The position numbers were made by a program, and so were the translations under genes. A stretch of DNA of 64,000 bases from Oscillospiraceae bacterium (GTDB lineage: Bacteria; Bacillota; Clostridia; Oscillospirales; Oscillospiraceae), in NCBI GenBank assembly GCA_017542425.1, contig JAFXXH010000058.1:1-64000 (forward strand), written 5' to 3'. The notes beneath the pieces are model-generated. The model saw only the letters and a list, made by a program, of their open reading frames with translations. It searched no databases and was not told the DNA's origin. Positions 23,306 through 31,744 of this stretch are shown here, in pieces. Each line of letters starts with the position of its first letter. Positions within the stretch are counted from its first letter, which is position 1.

Positions 23306-24997
23306 ATGCAGGGACGGCTGCTGGACTGGCTGGTGCAGCGGGGCGAACTGAACCAGGCCGAGGCGGAGCGCGTGCGCCGGGAACAGCGCGCCAGCCGGAG
23401 ACCCATCCGCGAGCTGCTGCTGGAGCGCACGGGCGTGTCGGAGGAGCGGCTGCTGGAGGCCCTGAGCGCGGTCTTCTCCCTGCCCACCGTCTGCCTGTAT
23501 GAGCGGGAGATCCCGCCGGAGCTGCCGGGCCTGCTGCGCCCGGAGCTGCTGCGCAGCCATACGGTGATCCCCTTCGCCCTGGACCCGGCGGACGGCGGGA
23601 CGCTCTGCGTGGCCATGAACGACCCCATGAACTTGCGGGGCCGGGACCTGGTGGAGATCGCCGCCCGCCGTCGCGTCCGCTGCTATCTGGCCACCACCAG
23701 CGACATCCTGATCGCCATCGACCGCTGCTGCGGCAGCGGGGAACTGCTGGAGGCCGCCGCCCGCTTTGCCGCCCCGGAGACGCCCTCCGCCGCCGGGGAG
23801 GACGCGGAGGTCAGCCGCTCCCCGGTGGTCATGCTGGTGCGCGGTCTGCTGGAGCAGGCGGTGCGCCGCCGGGCCAGCGACATCCACATCGAACCCACGG
23901 CGGAGCTTCTGCGCGTCCGCTTCCGGGTGGACGGGGTGCTGCAAAGCGTGGGGCGCTACGATCTGCGCCTTTTGAGCGCCGTGGTGGCCAGGGTCAAGAT
24001 CCTCAGCGGCATGGACATCGCCGAAAAGCGCCGCCCCCAGGACGGGCGCTTTTCCATCGAGGTGGACCGGGCCGATTACGACATCCGCGTCTCCGTCCTG
24101 CCCACCGCCTGCGGGGAGAAGTGCGTCCTGCGCCTGGCCCCCAAGCAGTTTTTGCGCCGCAGCAAGGGTTCTCTGGGCTTCACGCCGGAGGAGCTGCGGC
24201 GCTTTGACCATATCCTCTCCCGGCCCAGCGGCGTGGTGCTGGTGACGGGGCCGACAGGTTCGGGGAAGTCCACCACCATGTACGCCGCCCTCAGCGAGCT
24301 GAACCGGGAGGAGCGCAACATCGTCACGGTGGAGGACCCCATCGAAAGCCGCCTGGACGGGGTCAACCAGGTGCAGGTGAACCCACGGGCCAGCCTGAGC
24401 TTTGCCGGGGCGCTGCGGGCGATACTGCGCCAGGACCCGGACATCATCATGATCGGCGAGATCCGCGACGGCGAGACGGCGGACATCGCCATCAAAGCCT
24501 CCATCACCGGCCACCTGGTCCTCAGCACCCTCCACACCAACGACGCGGCCAGCAGCGTGACCCGGCTGCTGGACATGGGGGTGGAGAGCTACCTGATCGC
24601 CGACGCCGTCAGCGGCATCATCGCCCAGCGCCTGGTGCGCCGCTTGTGCCGCCATTGCCGCCGCGCCCACACGCCCACGCCCGGCGAGGCGGCCTATCTT
24701 GGCCTGGACCCGGAGACGGCGGAGCGGACGGAGCTGTATGAACCGGCGGGCTGCCAGCGCTGCGGCGGCAGCGGCTATTATGAGCGCATCGGCGTCTATG
24801 AGATCCTGGAGCTGACGCCCAGGCTGCGGGAGATGATCGCCCGCCGCAGCGCCACGGAGGAACTGCGGCGGGAGGCCATGCGCCAGGGGATGCAGACCCT
24901 GTCCCAGAGCGTCCGCCGCCTGGTGCTGGAGGGGGTCACCTCCGTCCAGGAGATGCGCCGGGTCATCGCCGGGGACGGCGGCGCGCCGTCTGCGTGA
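23306..24997 (+). CDS. GspE/PilB-type secretion/pilus assembly ATPase
   Basis: A 563-aa hexameric ATPase. N-terminal MshEN-like domain (residues about 5-145), then the GspE core: SDIHIEPTAELLRVRFRVDG, Walker A TGPTGSGKST, Asp box TVEDPIESRLDGVNQVQVN, Walker B IIMIGEIRDGETADIA, His box GHLVLSTLHTNDA. A zinc-binding tetracysteine (CRHCRR ... CQRCGG) marks the assembly rather than the retraction type. Strong GAGGAGG SD. First of seven contiguous assembly genes. Confidence 0.95.
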   Translation: MQGRLLDWLVQRGELNQAEAERVRREQRASRRPIRELLLERTGVSEERLLEALSAVFSLPTVCLYEREIPPELPGLLRPELLRSHTVIPFALDPADGGTLCVAMNDPMNLRGRDLVEIAARRRVRCYLATTSDILIAIDRCCGSGELLEAAARFAAPETPSAAGEDAEVSRSPVVMLVRGLLEQAVRRRASDIHIEPTAELLRVRFRVDGVLQSVGRYDLRLLSAVVARVKILSGMDIAEKRRPQDGRFSIEVDRADYDIRVSVLPTACGEKCVLRLAPKQFLRRSKGSLGFTPEELRRFDHILSRPSGVVLVTGPTGSGKSTTMYAALSELNREERNIVTVEDPIESRLDGVNQVQVNPRASLSFAGALRAILRQDPDIIMIGEIRDGETADIAIKASITGHLVLSTLHTNDAASSVTRLLDMGVESYLIADAVSGIIAQRLVRRLCRHCRRAHTPTPGEAAYLGLDPETAERTELYEPAGCQRCGGSGYYERIGVYEILELTPRLREMIARRSATEELRREAMRQGMQTLSQSVRRLVLEGVTSVQEMRRVIAGDGGAPSA

Positions 24998-25038
24998 GAA
25001 ACAGGGGCGGGCCATGCGCTGGCCCGCCAGAGGGGTGG

Positions 25039-26253
25039 ATGGACTTGCCCAGCTATCGTTATACCGCCGTGGACCGACAGGGCAGGCTGCTCCGCGCCCG
25101 GCTGGAGGCCCAAACGCCGGAGGAGGCCAGACGCCTCCTGCGGAGCCGGGGAGAGACTCTGCTGAAGCTGCGGGCCGGGCGGCGTCCGGGGTCTTCGCTG
25201 CGTATGCCGCTTTGGGGCAGACCGAAGGATCGGGAACTGTCCCTCTTTTGCCGCCAGTTCCGCTCCCTGCTCCGGGCCGGGGTGCCCATGCTGGAGGCGC
25301 AGCGGATTTTGGCGCAGCAGCTGGGCAACCGGCGGCTGCGGGCCGCCGTGCAGGCGGTGGGGACCGCGCTGGAACAGGGGGAGGCGCTGGCTGCGGCCAT
25401 GGGGCGGCACAGCGGCGTCTTTTCGCCCATGTTCGTCAGCGTGGTGGCCTCCGGGGAGGCCTCCGGCAGGCTGGAGGAGGCCCTGGCGCGGATGGAGCGC
25501 TATTTCAGCCGCGCAGACCGCGCCCGCTCCGCCCTGGGGCGGGCGATGCTGTACCCGCTGCTCCTGCTGCTGGTCATGGCGGCGGTGCTGCTGGTGCTGC
25601 TGACGCAGGTGCTGCCCCGCTTTTTGCAGGTCTACACGGAGCTGGAGGCGGAAGTGCCCGGCGTGACCCGGCATCTGGCCGACTTCAGCACCTGGCTGGG
25701 CCGCTTCTGGTGGCTCCCGCTGTTGCTGCTGGCGGCGTTGGCGGCGCTTGTGCCGGTCCTGCGGCACAGTCCGTGGGGCCGGGCGCTGCTGGACCGGCTG
25801 CGGCGGCTGCCCTTGCTGCGGCGCTTTTCCGTCAGCGCGGACTGCGCCGCCCTTTGCCGGACCCTGGGGCTGCTGCTGTCCTCCGGGCTGGACCTGCCCG
25901 CCGCTCTGGACCTGAGCGCCGCCGCCCTGGGCCGGGGCGGCGGCGCGCTGCGCCGGGCCGGAAGTCTGGTGGCCCAGGGGAGGCGTCTCAGCGATGCCCT
26001 GGAAAGCGGCGGGGCGTTTCCGCCCCTGCTGTGTCATATGGTGGCCGCCGGAGAGGAATCCGGGGACCTGTGCGGGATGCTGGAGCGGACGGCGGAATAC
26101 TACGACGAGGCGCTGGACCGGGCCACGGCAAAGCTGCTGGGGCTGCTGGAGCCGCTGGCGGTGCTGGGCGCGGCGGCGCTGGTGCTGCTGGTGATCCTGG
26201 CCGTCTTTCTGCCCATGCTGAACATGACTACCGCCTACGACCGCTATCTTTGA
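25039..26253 (+). CDS. GspF/PilC-type platform protein
   Basis: A 404-aa inner-membrane platform protein of type II secretion/type IV pili. It has two GspF repeats (FCRQFRSLLRAGVPMLEA and LCRTLGLLLSSGLDLPAA) and three hydrophobic segments (LYPLLLLLVMAAVLLVLL, WLPLLLLAALAALVPVL, C-terminal LVLLVILAVFLPMLN). Start MDLPSYRY at 25039 matches family N-termini; the frame opens at 24994, overlapping the ATPase stop. Confidence 0.94.
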   Translation: MDLPSYRYTAVDRQGRLLRARLEAQTPEEARRLLRSRGETLLKLRAGRRPGSSLRMPLWGRPKDRELSLFCRQFRSLLRAGVPMLEAQRILAQQLGNRRLRAAVQAVGTALEQGEALAAAMGRHSGVFSPMFVSVVASGEASGRLEEALARMERYFSRADRARSALGRAMLYPLLLLLVMAAVLLVLLTQVLPRFLQVYTELEAEVPGVTRHLADFSTWLGRFWWLPLLLLAALAALVPVLRHSPWGRALLDRLRRLPLLRRFSVSADCAALCRTLGLLLSSGLDLPAALDLSAAALGRGGGALRRAGSLVAQGRRLSDALESGGAFPPLLCHMVAAGEESGDLCGMLERTAEYYDEALDRATAKLLGLLEPLAVLGAAALVLLVILAVFLPMLNMTTAYDRYL

Positions 26254-26278
26254 ATCCATCTGTCAGGAAGGAACGCCG

Positions 26279-27790
26279 ATGAAGAGACACCATGGCCGCT
26301 GCCTGGCCATCCAGATCGCCGCGGGGGAACTGCGCGTGGCGGGCTTTCGCTTTTCCGCAGGCGCGCCGGAGCTGTTCGCCAGCGCGGTGGAAGCCCTGCC
26401 CCAGGGGGCCGCGCTGGACGGGGAGCTGTTGGAGCCGGAGACGGTGGCGCGCATCCTCAGGCCGCTGCTGGAGCGGCCCGCGTTCCGCGGCGTCCGCCGG
26501 GCGGCCTTTTGTCTGTGCAGTTCCCAGATCCGCAGCGAGAGCGTCCTGGTCCCGCCGGTGGGGAAGCGGCGGCTGCGCCAGCTGCTGTACGCCAATCTGG
26601 ACCTCTATTTCCCGGTCCGGCAGGAGGACTACGCCCTGGTCTGGGCGCCGGAACCGGCCCAGGGGCCGGAGCTGCGGCTCCGGGTCTGGGCCGCGCCCAA
26701 GCCGCTGCTGGCGGGCTATCTGCGCCTGGCGGCGGACTGCGGTCTGCACCTGGCGGCGCTGGACTACGGCTGCAACAGCCTCAGCCAGGCCGCCGGGGCG
26801 GAGCCGGAGGGCGCGGACAGCGCCCTGCTGCTGTATGCCGGGCGCGAGCAGCTGCTGCTGTGCTTCCGGCAGGACGGACGCGCCCTGCTCCAGCGGGTCC
26901 TGCCCCGGCGGGACGACGGGGGCGGAACCCTGGACGAGCTGGGGATGCTGCTGGACTACTGTGCCTCTCTCCACACCGGGGCGGCCCTGTCCGCCGTCCG
27001 CTGCGGCGGCGACACGGAGGAAGACTGTGCCGTGGCGGAGACCCTGGCCCTGCGCTGCGGCCTGTCGCCCCAGCCCTTGCGCTGCGGCGTGGAGACGGGC
27101 TGGGGCCTCTGCCTGGGCGCGGCCCAGGCCAGGCTGGACTTTGCCCCGGCGCTGCACGGACCGGGACGCTGGCCCGCCCTGCGGCGCTGGCTGCCCCCTG
27201 TTCTGGGCGGAGCGGCGCTGCTGGCCGCCGTCGCCCTCTGTCTGGGGGCGTGGGGGGCTTCCGACGCTGCGCTGCAAGCCCTGCGGACGCAGACGGAGCG
27301 CGCCGAGGCCCTGCTGCTCCCGCTGCGGGCGGAGGCAAAGGCCGCCCAGAGCGCCGAGGCGGCGGAGGCGGCGGAGCAGGAGGCATACAGCCATCTGCGC
27401 GCCGATCTGGAGACCCTCACCGCCGCGCTGCCCCTGCGCAGCGGGGCGCTGGGGGCGGCGCTGGAGGAACTGACGGCGGCGCTGCCGGAGGACTGCGCGC
27501 TCAGCTATCTGGGCGCGGAGGCGGCGCGGCTGTATGTGCAGTTGGCCTGTCCGGACAAGGCGGAGGCCGCCGCGGTTTTGACCCGGCTGCGTGACCTGGA
27601 GCGGGCGGAACTGCTGGCCGTCTCCGACCTGAGCCAGGGTCCCCAGGCGGGCGCGCCCCGCTTTTCTGAGGAGGACGCGGGGGCCTGGAGCGCCCGGTTT
27701 GCGGAGGCCCAGCGCAGCCTGGCCGGGGACGGACGGGTGTTTTTCACCCTGCAACTGGAGCTGCGGGCGGAAGAGGGGGCACCATCATGA
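26279..27790 (+). CDS. PilM-PilN-like fusion protein
   Basis: A 503-aa protein. Residues 1 to about 290 look like a PilM-type actin-like domain (SEMI-conserved LYANLDLYFPVRQEDYAL, AALDYGCNSLSQAAG). A single membrane helix lies at about 302-324 (PVLGGAALLAAVALCLGAW). A coiled coil and a PilN-like periplasmic-type domain (LEELTAALPEDCALSYL) complete it. In most species PilM and PilN are separate; the fusion joins the cytoplasmic ring directly to the membrane alignment complex. It overlaps pilO by 4 nt. Confidence 0.75.
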   Translation: MKRHHGRCLAIQIAAGELRVAGFRFSAGAPELFASAVEALPQGAALDGELLEPETVARILRPLLERPAFRGVRRAAFCLCSSQIRSESVLVPPVGKRRLRQLLYANLDLYFPVRQEDYALVWAPEPAQGPELRLRVWAAPKPLLAGYLRLAADCGLHLAALDYGCNSLSQAAGAEPEGADSALLLYAGREQLLLCFRQDGRALLQRVLPRRDDGGGTLDELGMLLDYCASLHTGAALSAVRCGGDTEEDCAVAETLALRCGLSPQPLRCGVETGWGLCLGAAQARLDFAPALHGPGRWPALRRWLPPVLGGAALLAAVALCLGAWGASDAALQALRTQTERAEALLLPLRAEAKAAQSAEAAEAAEQEAYSHLRADLETLTAALPLRSGALGAALEELTAALPEDCALSYLGAEAARLYVQLACPDKAEAAAVLTRLRDLERAELLAVSDLSQGPQAGAPRFSEEDAGAWSARFAEAQRSLAGDGRVFFTLQLELRAEEGAPS

Positions 27791-28362
27791 CGCGACTGGG
27801 GAAAAACTGGCCGTCGCTGCTGGGCCTGGCCCTGCTGCTGGGGGCGGCGGGGCTGCTCCTGCTGGGCTATCTGCCCGCCCGTGCTGCGCTGGCCCGGGAG
27901 GAAGCGGCGCTGCGCCAGCGCCTGGACATGGCGGAGCGGGAGGCGGCGCTGCGTCTGGCGGCTTTGGAAGACGGCGAACAGGCGGAACCGGCCTCGGACC
28001 CGGACGCCCCGCTGGAACGCCTGGCGGCCTGGTATCAGCGCCTGCCCGCCACGCTGCGGGAGGAAGAACAGATTGCCTTCGTTCTGGAGCTGGAAGCGCT
28101 GCTGGACACGGAGATCGCCTTCCGCTTCGGGACCTACCGCCCCCTGGCGGCCCTGCACGATGGCGCGGAGCTGGGCGCGCTGCGGCTGGACCTCCAGTTG
28201 GAGACGGACGCGGCGGGTCTGGCGGCGCTGCTGCGGCATCTGGAGGAAGGGGAGCGCCCCGTCACCGTCCACAGTCTGGCTTTGCGGACGGAGCGGGGAA
28301 GCTATGCGGGGGATCTGGCCCTGGACTGCTATCTCCTGCGCCCGGCGGGGGAAACGGAGTGA
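27787..28362 (+). CDS. PilO-like pilus alignment protein
   Basis: A 191-aa protein with one N-terminal membrane helix (SLLGLALLLGAAGLLLLGYL), a short coiled coil, and a ferredoxin-like PilO domain (LDLQLETDAAGLAALLRHLE). Predicted partner of the PilM-PilN fusion encoded immediately upstream. ATGA overlap upstream and GTGA overlap downstream. Confidence 0.75.
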   Translation: MTRLGKNWPSLLGLALLLGAAGLLLLGYLPARAALAREEAALRQRLDMAEREAALRLAALEDGEQAEPASDPDAPLERLAAWYQRLPATLREEEQIAFVLELEALLDTEIAFRFGTYRPLAALHDGAELGALRLDLQLETDAAGLAALLRHLEEGERPVTVHSLALRTERGSYAGDLALDCYLLRPAGETE

Positions 28363-28742
28363 AGCGCGTGCGAAAGCGGATCGGCGCGGCGGGGTTTGGC
28401 CTGCTGGAAGTCATCGTGGCCATCGCCGTGCTGGGCGTGGTGGCGGCGGCGGTGAGCGGGAGCCTGGCCGCCGCGCTGCGGACCAATGCCCGGGCGGAGG
28501 CCAGGACCCAGGCGGAGCTGGCGGTCCTGCGGGCGTCGGCGCGGCTGCGGACGGCGGGCTACGCGCCGGGGGATGCGTACCCGGAGGTGGAACTTTCCGC
28601 CGCGCCGGACGCGGCGGAAACGGCGGACGGGACCGTCCGCGTGCTGGGCTACGCCGTGGAAGTGCGCAGCAGCGACCCGGCCTGGCGGGACGGTACGGCG
28701 GTCACGGTCTACGCCCCCGCCCGGACGGAGGGCGCGCCGTGA
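28359..28742 (+). CDS. Minor pseudopilin (GspI/PilV-like), GTG start
   Basis: A 127-aa type IV prepilin-like protein. A basic leader ends in Gly before FGLLEVIVAIAVLGVVAAAV, with Glu at +5, the prepilin peptidase site and assembly residue. The GTG at 28359 overlaps the pilO stop (GTGA). Length and position suggest a GspI/PilV-type minor subunit rather than the main pilin. Confidence 0.82.
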   Translation: MKRVRKRIGAAGFGLLEVIVAIAVLGVVAAAVSGSLAAALRTNARAEARTQAELAVLRASARLRTAGYAPGDAYPEVELSAAPDAAETADGTVRVLGYAVEVRSSDPAWRDGTAVTVYAPARTEGAP

Positions 28743-29275
28743 AGCGCCATCGTGCGGGCTATGTGCTGGCCCTGGTGTTGGGGGTGACGCTGGTGCTGGT
28801 CTCTTCCGTCTCCCTGCTGGCGCTGCGCCTGGGGGCGGGTCTCCGGGCGGAAGGGGGACAGCTGGCACGGCTGCGGCGGGACGCGGCCACGGGGGCGGTG
28901 GCGGAGCGCTTTTACTGGCACCTGCACGCCCAGGAGGGCCGCGTCCTGCCGGAGGAGGCTTCGCTGCTGACCTGGCTGGAAGCCTTTGCAGAAGATTATA
29001 GCGGGGAAGTGGAGCCGCCCCTGTCCTGTGCGGTGCGCTGTGCCGGGCTGGAGCCGGACAGCGTGGACGCGGAAGTGCTGGTGGAGCTGCGGGAGCCGGG
29101 CCAGCCCCCGGCGAGCCTGCATACGGTGATTCGGGTGGAGGCGGAGCCCATCGAGCCGGAACCTGTGCCCGAAGCGGCGGAAGCGCCGGAGGAAACTGGG
29201 GAAGCGCAGCCGGAACCGGACAGCGGCGGGGCCGTTCTCGTCCGGGTGTCCTGGGTCTCGTATCAGCCCGGTTAG
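28739..29275 (+). CDS. GspK/PilX-like pseudopilin component, GTG start
   Basis: A 178-aa protein starting VKRHRAGYVLALVLGVTLVL: a prepilin-like leader and hydrophobic helix but no Glu at +5, which is the known feature of GspK-type tip pseudopilins. The C-terminal third has an acidic Pro/Glu-rich linker (EPIEPEPVPEAAEAPEE). GTGA overlap with the preceding gene. Assignment rests on N-terminus and position. Confidence 0.6.
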   Translation: MKRHRAGYVLALVLGVTLVLVSSVSLLALRLGAGLRAEGGQLARLRRDAATGAVAERFYWHLHAQEGRVLPEEASLLTWLEAFAEDYSGEVEPPLSCAVRCAGLEPDSVDAEVLVELREPGQPPASLHTVIRVEAEPIEPEPVPEAAEAPEETGEAQPEPDSGGAVLVRVSWVSYQPG

Positions 29276-29291
29276 GAGGCCGCGAAACGGG

Positions 29292-29756
29292 ATGGAACAA
29301 GCAAAAAAAGCCCGCCGCCGGAGCGCCAGCGGGGGCGCGACGCTGGTGGAACTGCTGGCGGCGGCCCTCTGCGCGTCCCTGGTGGCCCTGGGCGCGGCCC
29401 ATCTGCTGCTGGCCACGCTGCGCTCCGAGCTGGCGCTGGACACGGGGCTGCGCCTGAGACGGGAGGCGGGGGTCCTCTTTCGCGCCGTGGAGCGCTGGAC
29501 GGAGACCGGGGACTTCCAGGCCCTCTCCCGGGACGGCGCGGACTGGGCGCTGCTGCGGGAAGACCGGCCCCTCCTGCGCTACGAGGCCGCGTCCCACAGC
29601 CTCCTGATCGGAGACCGGCCCGTCTACGCCCACCCGGCCCTGGAAGCCGAAGCGGAGCTGGAAGCGCCGAATCTGTTGAAGCTGACGCTGCGGCAGGGCC
29701 AGCGCTGCTACGTCATGGAGTTTTCCTGCCGCTTCCCGCCGGAGCCGCCGTCCTGA
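29292..29756 (+). CDS. Minor pseudopilin (GspJ/PilW-like)
   Basis: A 154-aa protein with the leader MEQAKKARRRSASGG and helix ATLVELLAAALCASLVALGA, with Glu at +5 after the cleavage Gly. Last gene of the assembly operon. The region after it (29757-29866) is AT-rich and carries the promoter area of the next small regulator. Confidence 0.78.
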   Translation: MEQAKKARRRSASGGATLVELLAAALCASLVALGAAHLLLATLRSELALDTGLRLRREAGVLFRAVERWTETGDFQALSRDGADWALLREDRPLLRYEAASHSLLIGDRPVYAHPALEAEAELEAPNLLKLTLRQGQRCYVMEFSCRFPPEPPS

Positions 29757-29866
29757 CTGTGACAGGACAGATGCAGGAAGCTACACAAGATTTCTTACAG
29801 CTTTTAACTGAATTATAACAAAGCTAGACTACCCTTGTCAAATCTATTTTCAAGGTGGTCCTATCC

Positions 29867-30094
29867 ATGGAACAGTTCGGAACGATCCGGATCAAACTGG
29901 CGGAGCTGCTGGAAGCCCGGGGCCTCAGCAAAAACAAACTGAGCCACCGGGCGGAGATGCAGCGGACGCAGCTCAACCATTATTGCAACAACACCATCAC
30001 CCGCCTGGACATCGACGTGCTGGCCCGGCTGTGTACGGTCCTGGACTGCGGGATCGACGAGCTTTTGGAGTTCGTCCCGCCCGGCGGCGACTGA
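29867..30094 (+). CDS. Small XRE-family HTH regulator
   Basis: A 75-aa Cro/CI-type helix-turn-helix protein (LAELLEARGLSKNKLSHRAE, MQRTQLNHYCNN, LARLCTVLDCGIDELLEF), essentially only a DNA-binding domain. SD AAGGTGG at 7 nt before the ATG at 29867. It stands alone after the pilus operon and before the palindromic element; target unknown. Confidence 0.85.
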   Translation: MEQFGTIRIKLAELLEARGLSKNKLSHRAEMQRTQLNHYCNNTITRLDIDVLARLCTVLDCGIDELLEFVPPGGD

Positions 30095-30115
30095 CGCCCC
30101 CTGCCAAAGCGAAAA

Positions 30116-30197
30116 GGCAAGCCCCTTCCCCCAAGATGCGGGATCTCTCCAAGAGATCCTCCACATCATGCAGGGAAGGGGCTTGCTCCTTCCGCAG
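30116..30197. repeat. Palindromic dispersed element, copy 1
   Basis: Outer arms GCAAGCCCCTTCCC (30117-30130) and GGGAAGGGGCTTGC (30173-30186) pair over 14 bp. An inner hairpin GGATCTCT-CCA-AGAGATCC lies at 30141-30159. A trailing CCTTCCGCAGA is shared with copy 2 (40151-40235). On the minus strand the outer stem is followed by CTTTTCGC, so it could also serve as terminator of the aro operon. Confidence 0.75.
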
Positions 30198-30214
30198 ATA
30201 TGCGCTGGCCGCAG

Positions 30215-30715
30215 TCATTCCAGCCAGTCCAGAATCACCTTCCACGCCTCCACCAGCCGCGCAAAGCTCCAGGCCGCGTTGGCCGGACTGGTGGAGGGCA
30301 GATACCGCGCCTCCAGCCCCGTCAAAGGCCGCTGCCAGCGCCGATACACCCGCTCCGCCGCCGCGCCGTTGACGAATACCGCCCGGATGTCGGCTGCGCG
30401 CAGGATGCGCGGCAGGTCGGTGGGGACGGCGTTGCGGATGGAGCTGTCGCTGCTGCCCACAATGTCGCATTCTTCAATCGCGTCCCAGAGGGCCACGCCC
30501 CGCCGCAGGGCCAGGGCGCGCTTTTCCTCCACGGTCCGGGGCGTCGGCTCGTCCAGCACCGCGGCCAGCACCGGCCAGAAGCGGTTGCGGGGGTGGCCGT
30601 AGTAAAACTGCTGCGCCCGGCTCATGGCGGAGGGGAAGGAGCCCAGGATCAGCACCCGGGAGTGCCCATCATAGACCGGGCCGAAGCCGTGGCGCAGGTG
30701 CTGCGCCGCGCTCAC
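30215..30715 (-). CDS. DNA-deoxyinosine glycosylase (UDG superfamily), GTG start
   Basis: A 166-aa protein of the small UDG-superfamily group that removes hypoxanthine from DNA: HGFGPVYDGHSRVLILGSFPS at the N-terminus, YYGHPRNRFWPVL, and LPSTSPAN near the C-terminus, characteristic of this family. The GTG at 30715 overlaps the aroF stop (GTGA), so a DNA repair enzyme is translationally tied to the aromatic operon. It is the last gene of that operon. Confidence 0.85.
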   Translation of the reverse strand: MSAAQHLRHGFGPVYDGHSRVLILGSFPSAMSRAQQFYYGHPRNRFWPVLAAVLDEPTPRTVEEKRALALRRGVALWDAIEECDIVGSSDSSIRNAVPTDLPRILRAADIRAVFVNGAAAERVYRRWQRPLTGLEARYLPSTSPANAAWSFARLVEAWKVILDWLE

Positions 30716-31740
30716 AGGGCCTCGGCCATGTCGTAGATCATGCGCTCGGTCTTCTCCCAGCCCAGGCAGGCGTCGGTGATGGACTTGCCGTAGACCCCTT
30801 CGCCGATCTTCTGTGCCCCGTCTTCGATGTAGCTTTCCACCATGAAGCCCTTCACCAGGCGCGCCACGTCGCCGTTCCAGCGGCGGCAGCTCAGCACCTC
30901 CCGGAGGATGCGGGGCTGCTCCAGCGGGTTCTTGCCGCTGTTGGCGTGGTTGCAGTCCACGATCACAGAGGGGTTTGCAAGCCCCATCTTGGCGTACAGG
31001 GCGGACAGGCGGGCCAGGTCCTCATAGTGGTAGTTGGACATGGGGGCGCCGTGCTTGTCCGTGTAGCCCCGGAGAATGGCGTGGGCGTATGGGTTGCCGG
31101 GGGTCTCCGCCTCCATGCCGCGGTAGAGGAAGGTGTGGGGGCGCTGGGCGGCCAGGATCGCGTTCATCATCACGCTGATGTCGCCGCCGGTGGGGTTCTT
31201 CATGCCCACGGGCACCTCCAGACCGCTGGCGGTCAGGCGGTGCTGCTGGTTTTCCACGCTCCTGGCCCCCACGGCCACATAGGCCAGCAGGTCGTCCAGA
31301 TAGGCGTGGTTTTCCGGGTAGAGCATCTCGTCGGCGCAGGTGAAGCCGGTCTCCGCCACGGCGCGCATGTGCATCTTGCGGACGGCCAGCAGGCCCTTCA
31401 TCATGTCGGTGCGGGCCTCCGGGTCCGGCTGGTGCAGGGGGCCCATGTAGCCCTCCCCGGTGGTGCGGGGCTTGCCGGTGTAGATGCGCGGCACGATGAA
31501 GATCCGCTCCGCCACCGCCTCCTGCACCCGGCGCAGCCGGGCGATGTAGTCCAGCACCGCCTCCTCGTTGTCCGCCGAGCAGGGCCCGACGATCAGCAGC
31601 AGCCGGGGGTCCTCCCCCCGGAAAATGGCCTGGAGCGCCTCGATGCGCGCTTGCACCGTTTCGGCGATCTCCGGCGTGACGGGGTACCGGGCCTTGATCT
31701 CCTCCGGGGTGCTGACAGCATGATGGTATATCATGTTCAT
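30712..31740 (-). CDS. aroF: 3-deoxy-7-phosphoheptulonate synthase (class I DAHP synthase)
   Basis: A 342-aa class I (AroFGH-type) enzyme joining PEP and erythrose 4-phosphate, the first step of the shikimate route. Motifs: LLIVGPCSADNEEAVLDYI, MRVYTGKPRTT-like RIYTGKPRTTGEGYMG, VGMKNPTGGD, VDCNHANSGKNP. Start at 31740 with AAAGGA upstream; ten more codons are open but unlikely. It lies 4 nt after tyrA near the distal end of the operon. Feedback specificity cannot be told. Confidence 0.95.
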   Translation of the reverse strand: MNMIYHHAVSTPEEIKARYPVTPEIAETVQARIEALQAIFRGEDPRLLLIVGPCSADNEEAVLDYIARLRRVQEAVAERIFIVPRIYTGKPRTTGEGYMGPLHQPDPEARTDMMKGLLAVRKMHMRAVAETGFTCADEMLYPENHAYLDDLLAYVAVGARSVENQQHRLTASGLEVPVGMKNPTGGDISVMMNAILAAQRPHTFLYRGMEAETPGNPYAHAILRGYTDKHGAPMSNYHYEDLARLSALYAKMGLANPSVIVDCNHANSGKNPLEQPRILREVLSCRRWNGDVARLVKGFMVESYIEDGAQKIGEGVYGKSITDACLGWEKTERMIYDMAEAL

Positions 31741-31744
31741 GGTC

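Noticed and set aside
20028..25015. Long minus-strand open frames (746 and 854 codons) opposite the esterase, ATP-grasp, DUF4428 and GspE genes
   Set aside because: They are low-complexity (Gly, Ala, His, Gln, Arg, Val-rich), lack SD sites and known motifs, and lie opposite genes with clear family signatures. Long antisense frames are expected at this GC content.
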